6,676 nucleotides of DNA, from positions 1-6,676 of the forward strand of contig JAQYWI010000250.1 in NCBI GenBank assembly GCA_030145015.1. Reading direction: 5' to 3'. Below are positions 1 to 5,246 of the stretch, one piece after another (within the stretch, counting starts at the first letter, position 1; every line of letters starts with the position of its first letter). The notes beneath the pieces were generated by a model, which saw only the letters and a list, made by a program, of their open reading frames with translations, searched no databases and was not told the origin of the DNA. The position numbers and the translations under genes were made by a program. This DNA is from Desulfobacterales bacterium (GTDB taxonomy: Bacteria > Desulfobacterota > Desulfobacteria > Desulfobacterales > JAHEIW01).

Positions 1-103
1 CTGATCCTCTATCCTTAGATTTTGAATTCTAACCCCTATCTATAACTTTGATCACGAATTTATACTTACTTAGTTGTGAGTCAAGAGCAGACTTGCACCT
101 TTT
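1..103. repeat. MITE-like repeat, copy 1 (runs off left edge)
   Basis: This stretch aligns without gaps to 5019-5121 at a constant offset of 5018. There are 8 mismatches over 103 bases (positions 26, 54, 76, 82, 93, 96, 97, 100), and the first 25 bases are identical. It is the right-hand 103 bases of the ~165-bp element seen complete at 4957-5121, in the same orientation, so about 62 bases should lie beyond the window edge. Its right inverted-repeat end (74-103) abuts the ROK kinase remnant. Its TGAGTCAAGAGCAG (77-90) is the exact reverse complement of bases in the left arm of copy 2. No open frame of its own is seen. Confidence 0.85.
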
Positions 104-184
104 ATCTTTTCCTCGGGGACTGAAGAGAATCGACTCCGTCTTCGTACCACCCAGATCGATTCCTATCTGATAGGGCTTGATCAT
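29..184 (-). pseudogene. ROK-family sugar kinase, N-terminal remnant cut by repeat
   Basis: The ATG at 184-182 opens a 51-codon frame ending at TAG (31-29). Residues 1-27 begin MIKPYQIGIDLGGTKTE, the N-terminal beta strand and phosphate-binding loop of ROK kinases (glucokinase, fructokinase and related enzymes using ATP). From about residue 28 (base 103 downward) the translation is simply the repeat element read through to a chance stop. The sugar-binding site, the catalytic aspartate region and the ROK zinc motif, about 270-300 residues of a normal kinase, are absent. It lies 55 bases downstream of the ATPase gene on the same strand, so it was probably the last gene of the sugar-uptake operon and phosphorylated the imported hexose. 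A purine-rich AAGGAA lies about 16 bases upstream, which is far for a ribosome site. The family call is firm; the exact sugar cannot be told. Confidence 0.85.
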
Positions 185-239
185 AATTTACCCATCACAA
201 TTCCTTGATGAATATCCCCTGTGCCCGGCCGCCTTCTCA

Positions 240-1355
240 TTAGACAATTCTCTCTCCCGTTTCAGGTTTAAAGATCACGGCCTTTGACATGTCAACCATG
301 AGGGTCATTATTTCACCGGGCCCCTTCGCCTCATCCGGATGGACGCGGCAGATGACCTCACGGCCATTGATATAGACGCATACCAGCGTATCGGCCCCTG
401 TCGGCTCTATCACACGGACCCTGCTCTCCAGTTCATATCCCTGTGATCGCTCTATATGATGAAAAGACACACCTGATATCTGTTCCGGCCGAATTCCCAG
501 CGTGACCTCTCTATCGATAAACGCATCCAAATTACCCTTTCCATTCTCCACTGGAATCGTAAGAGCATCCCCTTCGCCCGTATCGAGAACAAGTCCCGTT
601 CCAATGCCCTGCTTTACAACCTGGCATTGGATAAAATTCATCGACGGAGATCCCATGAAACCAGCCACAAAGCGGTTTACGGGATTATCATAGACCTGCT
701 GCGGTAAGTCGAACTGCTGAATGGCTCCGTCCTTCATGACAGCAATGCGATCAGCCAGTGTCATGGCTTCTACCTGATCGTGTGTTACGTAGACAATAGT
801 GGCATCTATACGCTGATGGAGCAATTTAATTTCGGTACGCATTTCAACGCGCAGTTTGGCATCCAGGTTACTGAGAGGCTCATCGAAGAGAAAAATTGAC
901 GGATCACGTGCCAGAGCGCGCCCCATGGCAACCCGTTGACGCTGTCCACCGGAGAGCTGTGAGGGTTTACGATCGAGCAGGTCTTCTATCTTCAATTGCT
1001 CTGCAACCCGTTGCACGGTTTTTTCTATCTCGCTTGCGGGCACCTTCCGGGTTTCGAGGCCGAAGGAGACATTCTTCCTCACATTCATATTGGGATAGAG
1101 GGCATAGGACTGAAATACCATCGCGATGTCCCTGTCTTTGGGACTTACCTCGTTAATCCGCTGCCCGTCGATAAAGATATCGCCTGCCGTTATCTTCTCC
1201 AGTCCGGCAATCAAGTTCAAGAGCGTTGATTTTCCACACCCCGAGGGCCCAACGAGAACGAGAAACTCCCCGGAGTTTATATCGATGGAAATGTCCTTTA
1301 AGGCATCCACCGAACCGAAAGATTTTCTAACGTTTTTTACAGATAATGAGGCCAT
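240..1355 (-). CDS. gtsD: sugar ABC transporter ATP-binding protein (GtsD/MalK/UgpC type)
   Basis: This is the cytoplasmic ATPase that powers sugar import through the two permeases encoded just upstream. At 371 residues it has the usual MalK-family length. Visible motifs in order are: Walker A GPSGCGKST (36-44), Q-loop glutamine 82 in VFQSYALYP, ABC signature LSGGQRQR (134-141), Walker B FLFDEP with Asp158 and Glu159 (155-160), D-loop SNLDAKLR (162-169) and switch histidine 192 in VTHDQVEAM. All catalytic residues are intact. Residues ~240-371 form the TOBE/regulatory domain, with LGIRPE (286-291), EPTGAD (317-322) and a closing FKPETGERI. The ATG at 1355 has a GGAG 4 bases upstream and lies 23 bases after gtsC. 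MalK-type ATPases are often shared between importers, so the sugar is inferred from the neighbours. The ROK kinase remnant begins 55 bases downstream. Confidence 0.95.
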   Translation of the reverse strand: MASLSVKNVRKSFGSVDALKDISIDINSGEFLVLVGPSGCGKSTLLNLIAGLEKITAGDIFIDGQRINEVSPKDRDIAMVFQSYALYPNMNVRKNVSFGLETRKVPASEIEKTVQRVAEQLKIEDLLDRKPSQLSGGQRQRVAMGRALARDPSIFLFDEPLSNLDAKLRVEMRTEIKLLHQRIDATIVYVTHDQVEAMTLADRIAVMKDGAIQQFDLPQQVYDNPVNRFVAGFMGSPSMNFIQCQVVKQGIGTGLVLDTGEGDALTIPVENGKGNLDAFIDREVTLGIRPEQISGVSFHHIERSQGYELESRVRVIEPTGADTLVCVYINGREVICRVHPDEAKGPGEIMTLMVDMSKAVIFKPETGERIV

Positions 1356-1378
1356 ATTACTCCGAATATTTTTCTTGT

Positions 1379-2266
1379 TTATCCCTTCACCGCCCCGGAG
1401 GTGAGGCCGCGCAGAAAATATTTCCCTGCAACGACATAGACAAAGAGCGTTGGCAACGCGGCTATGATAGCCGCCGCCATATCGACATTGTATTTTTTGA
1501 TCCCGGTGGATGTATTGACGAGATTGTTCAGTGCTACCGTTATGGGCTGCGAATCACCCGCCGAAAAGACGACGCCGAAGAGAAAATCGTTCCATATCTG
1601 CGTCGTCTGCCATATGATACAGACAACAAAAATCGGTTTTGACAGGGGCAGTAAAATCTTCCAGAAAATTCTGAAGAAACCGGCCCCGTCTATTCGTGCC
1701 GCCTTGATGAGATCATCCGGTATGGTCACATAATAATTCCGGAAAAAGAGGGTGGTAAAGGCCAGTCCATACACTATATGTACTATCACAAGCCCCGTAA
1801 TGCTCTGAGAAAGCCCTAAGGCGCCCAGCGTGCGTGCCATCGGAAGGAGGATCACCTGAAAGGGGATGAAGCACCCGATCAGGAGCGAAGCGAAGATGAG
1901 TTCACTCCTCTTGAACCGCCACTTGGAAAAAACGTATCCGTTTAGGGCGCCGATCATCGTCGAAATGATCACCGCTGGGACCACAATTCTGACAGAATTC
2001 CAGAAATATCCCTTCACCCCGCTGCATGCAACTCCGATGCATGCGGTGCCCCAGGCCTCTTTCCATGCATCTAAGGTTATCTCACGTGGGAAAGAGATAA
2101 GATTGCCCGAGCGTATATCGGCCATCGTCTTGACCGAAGTAAAGATCATCACAATGAGCGGAATGAGAAAATAGATGGCCGCCAGGATCACGACCCCGTA
2201 TACAAACACTCTGACTGCAATCTCCTGTGGAGATCGTGATAACATAGGAACACGCTTTTCATTCAT
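1379..2266 (-). CDS. gtsC: sugar ABC transporter permease, MalG/GtsC type
   Basis: This inner-membrane permease of 295 residues pairs with the upstream permease to form the sugar channel. Hydrophobic segments lie at about 20-43, 93-113, 123-143, 155-176, 210-232 and 262-282, the six expected of MalG-like subunits. The cytoplasmic EAA loop that docks on the ATPase is clear: IKAARIDGAGFFRIFWKILLP (187-207, EAA with Glu replaced by Lys). An extracytoplasmic stretch around WGTACIGVACSGVKGYFWNS (72-91) and a late FSAGDSQPITVALNN are features I associate with glucose-type (Gts) permeases rather than maltose or glycerol-phosphate ones. The ATG at 2266 overlaps the end of gtsB by 8 bases (ATGAATGA), indicating translational coupling, and a GAGG lies about 10 bases upstream. 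The protein looks intact. Confidence 0.93.
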   Translation of the reverse strand: MNEKRVPMLSRSPQEIAVRVFVYGVVILAAIYFLIPLIVMIFTSVKTMADIRSGNLISFPREITLDAWKEAWGTACIGVACSGVKGYFWNSVRIVVPAVIISTMIGALNGYVFSKWRFKRSELIFASLLIGCFIPFQVILLPMARTLGALGLSQSITGLVIVHIVYGLAFTTLFFRNYYVTIPDDLIKAARIDGAGFFRIFWKILLPLSKPIFVVCIIWQTTQIWNDFLFGVVFSAGDSQPITVALNNLVNTSTGIKKYNVDMAAAIIAALPTLFVYVVAGKYFLRGLTSGAVKG

Positions 2267-3179
2267 AGCGTTTCTGCCTCAATTCAGAATAGAGATAGGG
2301 TATGATGATCGCCATCACACCGAAAAACATCATCATTGCACTGGCCGCTCCAAAGCCGAGACGACTTCTGGTAAAGGCAAAGGCATACATAAAGGTGGCC
2401 GGCAGGTCGGACGAATATCCGGGTCCTCCTCTCGTCAAGACTACAACCAGATCGAAGCTCTTGATGGCAATGTGAGACAGTATAATGATGGCACTGAAGA
2501 AAACCGGCCGGAGGCTGGGGATGATAATCTTGCGGTAGATCCGAGGCAGACTGGCTCCGTCTACCTGGGCGGCCTTGATAATGGAATCATCGATGCCCCG
2601 AAGACCGGCGAGAAAGAGTGCCATGACAAAACCGGTAGACTGCCAGACACCGGCGATCACCACCGTATAGATCGACATCTCCGAGTTTACCAGCCAGTCG
2701 AAGGTAAAATCGGAAAATCCCATCTGTCTCACGACACGCTCCAGACCGAGACCAGGGTTTAATATCCACTTCCAGGCAGCGCCTGTGACAATAAAGGAAA
2801 GGGCCATCGGATAGAGGTAGATGGTGCGTATGGCGCCCTCGATCCGTATCCGTTGATCGAGAAAGATGGCGAGGAGCAATCCCAAGACAACGCAGAAGAG
2901 GATAAAAAGTCCCCCGAAAATCAGAAGGTTTTTAGAAGCAACCCACCAGCGATCGTTGCTGAACAGTTTTATGTACTGTACAAAACCAGCGAGATCATAT
3001 TTCGGGAGGAGACGGGATCGAGTGAAGGATAGGTAGGCCGTCCACAGTATAAAGCCGTACACGGAAACAAGAATGGCAATGGCCGTAGGAGCGAGTACCA
3101 GCTTCGGCAGCAGGTCTTCTATGTAATGGAAGATACCTTTTGTATGCCTCTCTTCTCGCGTGGAATGTGATATAGTCAT
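2259..3179 (-). CDS. gtsB: sugar ABC transporter permease, MalF/GtsB type
   Basis: This is the first inner-membrane channel subunit (306 residues) of the importer. A polar N-terminus (1-25) is followed by hydrophobic segments at about 28-50, 85-107, 118-138, 170-192, 225-247 and 276-297. The ATPase-docking EAA loop is IKAAQVDGASLPRIYRKIIIP (201-221), followed by the family motif VVVLTRGGPG (245-254). It has no long periplasmic insertion like that of enteric MalF, which matches the shorter permeases of glucose/mannose-type systems. The ATG at 3179 lies 94 bases after gtsA, the largest gap in the operon and the one holding the stem-loop at 3214-3250. Its ribosome site is weak (GGTGGG about 8 bases upstream). 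That fits lower translation than gtsA, whose site is strong. The stop overlaps the gtsC start. Confidence 0.93.
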   Translation of the reverse strand: MTISHSTREERHTKGIFHYIEDLLPKLVLAPTAIAILVSVYGFILWTAYLSFTRSRLLPKYDLAGFVQYIKLFSNDRWWVASKNLLIFGGLFILFCVVLGLLLAIFLDQRIRIEGAIRTIYLYPMALSFIVTGAAWKWILNPGLGLERVVRQMGFSDFTFDWLVNSEMSIYTVVIAGVWQSTGFVMALFLAGLRGIDDSIIKAAQVDGASLPRIYRKIIIPSLRPVFFSAIIILSHIAIKSFDLVVVLTRGGPGYSSDLPATFMYAFAFTRSRLGFGAASAMMMFFGVMAIIIPYLYSELRQKRYE

Positions 3180-3213
3180 TACAAAATCCCACCGCCCGCC
3201 GATATGAAGCCTC

Positions 3214-3250
3214 GTGCGGAACCCCCTGAAAGTTTACGGAGGCTCCGCAC
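3214..3250 (-). promoter_or_regulatory. intercistronic stem-loop between gtsA and gtsB
   Basis: On the minus-strand transcript GUGCGGAGCCUCC pairs with GGGGGUUCCGCAC. This gives 13 pairs (11 Watson-Crick, 2 G-U wobbles) closing an 11-base loop, with no bulge. It starts 24 bases after the gtsA stop and ends 34 bases before the gtsB start. No run of U follows (the next bases are GAGGCUUCAU), so it is not a canonical intrinsic terminator. The position matches stem-loops in malE-malF-like operons that protect the binding-protein message from 3' decay and reduce downstream expression. That function is inferred here. Confidence 0.75.
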
Positions 3251-3273
3251 CGCGATTTAACCGTCAGATCTCA

Positions 3274-4530
3274 TTACATGGCTCCCTGAACTTCAGACGC
3301 CAGGGTCTTTGCCGCTTTGTCATTTGGCACTTTAGAGTTACAGAAGTTGGTTACAACGTCAAAGATCGCACCCCGTATGGCCGGAAACACAGCCATTTCA
3401 TGAGCCATGCTTGGCAGAAGACTCCCGACTTGGGCACTGGCCACAAAGGAATCAAAGGACATGTGGGCTGGGGCATCGAATGGCAGTCGGGATATTCCCA
3501 GACGGCAGGGGATTGATCCCTTGTTTACATTGAAGACCTCCTGGAATTTGGGGTCCATAATCAGCCTGGCCATGGCCTTCTGAGCCTTCTTTGTTTCTGC
3601 GTCCTTCACCTCGAACATGATAAAGCTGTCCACATTGAAGAGATATCCATCGCTCGTTTCCGGTACCGGCATGGCAACATAATCGATACCCGGCCTCTTT
3701 CCCGCTGCAGTGAACTCTCCCTTGGCCCAGTCTCCCATGAACTGCATGGCCGCCTTGCCCTGAATCACCATAGCAGTGGCAAGGTTCCAGTCTCTCCCGG
3801 GGGCATCTTTGTCTATGAAGCCGAGCACCATCCGAAGGGTTTCGAAGCATTTCACCATGGTGGGACTGTTCAGCGCTTTGGGATCGGCATTAACAAGGGC
3901 CTTTTCGTAGAAAGCGGGCCCGCCCACTCCCAGTACAATGGATTCGAAGACGGTAGCCTCCTGCCAGTTCTGGCCTCCCCAGGCAACGGGAATAAAACCG
4001 GCCTTTCTAATCTTTGCCGCTTCCTCTTCAAATTCCGCCCATGTGGTCGGGATCTTGGCCCCGGCCTTGCGGAATACGTCGGGATTGGCCCACATCCAGT
4101 TGATCTTGTGGACATTCACCGGTACGGCAACGTAATGGCCTTTGTATTTCATTACGTCTGCCACGACCTCGGGAAGCAGTTTATCCCAGTTCCCCGCCTG
4201 GGCAACATCGTCCAGATTGGTCAGGACACCTTCATCTCCCCATTGCTGGATCTGGGGGCCCTTTACTTGCGCCGCCGTCGGTGGCTTGCCTGCAACGGCC
4301 CGTGATTTCAAAACCGTCATGGCATTACCACCAGCGCCTCCCGCTACAGCCATGTCTTGCCAGGTGTGTCCTTCCTTTTCCAGCAGGTCTTTGAGGACAC
4401 CCACTGACTTTGCTTCACCGCCAGAAGTCCACCAGTGCAGGACTTCAACTTCTCCGGCAAAGGCGTTAAATGAAAAAATACCGCCGACCAATACCATAAC
4501 AATCAGCCATCTGCAGATTATTTTATTCAT
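3274..4530 (-). CDS. gtsA: periplasmic sugar-binding protein of ABC importer (GtsA-like, glucose/mannose)
   Basis: This is the periplasmic receptor that captures sugar and delivers it to the permease pair (418 residues, family 1 extracellular solute-binding protein). Residues 1-25 form a Sec signal peptide: a basic start, a hydrophobic core and AFA before GEVEV as a type I cleavage site. Cys6 precedes the hydrophobic core and is not in a lipobox, so a soluble periplasmic protein is expected. The mature N-terminus VEVLHWWTSGGEA (28-40) and the segment AVAGGAGGNAMTVLKSRAVA (61-80) followed by PPTAAQVKGP are hallmarks I recognise from the glucose-binding GtsA group rather than from maltose-binding proteins. 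Further aromatic-rich parts (WGGQNWQE; FMGDWAKGEF) are likely sugar contacts. The ATG at 4530 has two overlapping GGAGG sites 4 and 8 bases upstream, so high expression is expected. It is the first gene of the operon. Exact specificity (glucose, mannose or related) is inferred. Confidence 0.93.
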   Translation of the reverse strand: MNKIICRWLIVMVLVGGIFSFNAFAGEVEVLHWWTSGGEAKSVGVLKDLLEKEGHTWQDMAVAGGAGGNAMTVLKSRAVAGKPPTAAQVKGPQIQQWGDEGVLTNLDDVAQAGNWDKLLPEVVADVMKYKGHYVAVPVNVHKINWMWANPDVFRKAGAKIPTTWAEFEEEAAKIRKAGFIPVAWGGQNWQEATVFESIVLGVGGPAFYEKALVNADPKALNSPTMVKCFETLRMVLGFIDKDAPGRDWNLATAMVIQGKAAMQFMGDWAKGEFTAAGKRPGIDYVAMPVPETSDGYLFNVDSFIMFEVKDAETKKAQKAMARLIMDPKFQEVFNVNKGSIPCRLGISRLPFDAPAHMSFDSFVASAQVGSLLPSMAHEMAVFPAIRGAIFDVVTNFCNSKVPNDKAAKTLASEVQGAM

Positions 4531-4534
4531 GGTT

Positions 4535-4544
4535 CCTCCCTCCT
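4535..4544 (-). promoter_or_regulatory. strong double ribosome binding site of gtsA
   Basis: The minus strand reads AGGAGGGAGG, giving two overlapping GGAGG cores 8 and 4 bases before the gtsA ATG. It is the strongest ribosome site in the window and fixes the start. Sites before gtsB and gtsD are clearly weaker, consistent with an excess of binding protein over membrane components. Confidence 0.8.
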
Positions 4545-4803
4545 GACATTTAAAGTTGTAAAAAATTGACTATTGGGCTATCAGTACAAGTGCAAGTCTC
4601 CTGATAGCAACTCCTTTCCCTGTGAAAGCTAAAAAACCTTTATTACTCTACAAACCATTAAAACCTGTTATAAGCACGGCTGGTAACCAACAAGAGATGG
4701 CATTGCTGATGATAGACTCAAGTCAGCCGGATTGACATGAACATCACAGAACTGAATGCCCAATAAATACTCCATCTCTTATTGAAAATAAAGCAAAATA
4801 TTA
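4545..4803 (-). other. upstream region of the gts operon; promoter expected but not resolved
   Basis: These 259 bases, between the reductase remnant's stop and the gtsA ribosome site, contain no open frame I can support. The operon promoter should be here. The best -10-like element on the minus strand is TATAAC at 4667-4672, but the only -35-like TTGTTG upstream is at 15-base spacing, so I do not call a promoter. An inverted repeat at 4577-4608 is listed separately. No recognisable riboswitch, tRNA or small RNA was seen. Confidence 0.4.
4577..4608 (-). promoter_or_regulatory. inverted repeat in gtsA leader (operator or leader hairpin)
   Basis: GCTATCAG and CTGATAGC form a perfect 8-base inverted repeat with a 16-base spacer, ending 46 bases before the gtsA start codon. 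In RNA it could form a hairpin ahead of the ribosome site. As DNA it could be an operator, though the wide spacer is not typical of the compact LacI-family palindrome. No protein partner is encoded in the window. Confidence 0.4.
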
Positions 4804-4956
4804 TCAGAACATCTTTTCTGGAGGCCTCCGCTCCGGTACATATTCATGCGGTATGGCACCTTCATTCCACTCTTTCGATACATAGAGATTGCAGTAACAG
4901 CTTCCATATTCCTCCACATCGGGGGCCCTGTATACACAGGGGCAGATGATATCGGA
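4804..4956 (-). pseudogene. ferredoxin-thioredoxin reductase catalytic-subunit-like protein, C-terminal remnant
   Basis: Read on the minus strand from the element border, the frame gives 50 residues starting [10 protein letters not shown], then an acidic linker and [14 protein letters not shown], and ends [16 protein letters not shown] at TGA (4806-4804). The spacing of CPC and C-x-C cysteines and the closing proline/arginine-rich tail match the C-terminal half of the ferredoxin-thioredoxin reductase beta chain family, which reduces disulfides using a 4Fe-4S cluster and a redox cysteine pair. The upstream CPCR-type motif, which supplies a cluster cysteine and the partner redox cysteine, is missing. 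No proper start codon precedes the remnant: the frame enters the repeat and meets a stop at 4983-4981. The missing half is not present in 5122-5246. It therefore appears to be a broken 3' remnant, not a functional reductase. The family call rests on recalled motif spacing. Confidence 0.75.
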
Positions 4957-5121
4957 AAAGGGGTCCAACCTGCTCTTGACTCATTATTATTTTATTTTTG
5001 ATTTCGTATTTGATTTTTCTGATCCTCTATCCTTAGATTTTGACTTCTAACCCCTATCTATAACTTTGATCGCGAATTTATACTTACTTAGTTATGAGTT
5101 AAGAGCAGACGTGACCCCTTT
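4957..5121. mobile_element. MITE-like palindromic element, complete copy 2
   Basis: The 165-base element is bounded by 30-base imperfect terminal inverted repeats: 4957-4986 (AAAGGGGTCC, then CTGCTCTTGACTCATTA) and 5092-5121, matching at 24 of 30 positions. The interior is AT-rich and encodes no protein, so the element would have to be moved by an enzyme supplied elsewhere. Its right 103 bases recur at 1-103 in the same orientation at 92% identity. The outer GACCCCTTT motif resembles short dispersed repeats near REP-type IS200-like transposases in deltaproteobacteria; this is from memory and uncertain. No target-site duplication is evident. It truncates the reductase remnant on its left. Confidence 0.75.
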
Positions 5122-5150
5122 ATGACCCCTTTACCTTTAGACCCTTTACT
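5113..5150. repeat. three tandem GACCCCTTTA-type motifs at the right end of the element
   Basis: GACCCCTTTAT (5113-5123), GACCCCTTTAC (5124-5134) and GACCCTTTACT (5140-5150) follow one another. The first is the outer end of the MITE-like element; the second and third repeat it with small changes. This may be the scar of nested or repeated element insertion, or slippage at the end motif. Confidence 0.6.
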
Positions 5151-5174
5151 TTATCGGTTTTTTCAAAATGACCG

Positions 5175-5225
5175 GCAAAATATTCGCCATCGGGCAGGCG
5201 CAGTTTTTGTTTATCAATATTTTGC
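5175..5225 (-). promoter_or_regulatory. inverted repeat downstream of the membrane-protein gene
   Basis: GCAAAATATT (5175-5184) and AATATTTTGC (5216-5225) are a perfect 10-base inverted repeat. The spacer contains a nested CGCC/GGCG pair (5185-5188 with 5197-5200). It lies 22 bases after the stop of the gene at 5247-6506 on that gene's transcript and could act as a 3' stem-loop. There is no clean U-tract after it, so a terminator is not claimed. The rest of 5122-5246 holds no supported gene. Confidence 0.4.
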
Positions 5226-5246
5226 TTGATACTATCCCCCGTTTAT

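Noticed and set aside
3214..3250. Intrinsic terminator after gtsA
   Set aside because: The stem is strong but is followed by GAGGCUUCAU rather than a U-run, and the permease genes downstream belong to the same system.
4513..4515. Lipoprotein reading of the sugar-binding protein from Cys6
   Set aside because: Cys6 precedes the hydrophobic core and no lipobox surrounds it. An AFA type I cleavage site at 23-25 fits better.
4142..4546. Plus-strand open frame of about 134 codons opposite gtsA, and similar plus-strand frames elsewhere in the operon
   Set aside because: They are antisense to clearly conserved transporter genes, have no family resemblance or convincing ribosome sites, and are explained by the codon bias of the real genes.
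4667..4696. gts promoter with TATAAC as -10 element and TTGTTG as -35
   Set aside because: The spacing of 15 bases and only 3 of 6 matches in the -35 element are too weak to call.
1..5150. CRISPR array from the repeated segments
   Set aside because: There are only two long copies 5 kb apart and three short adjacent motifs, with no regular repeat-spacer pattern and no cas genes.
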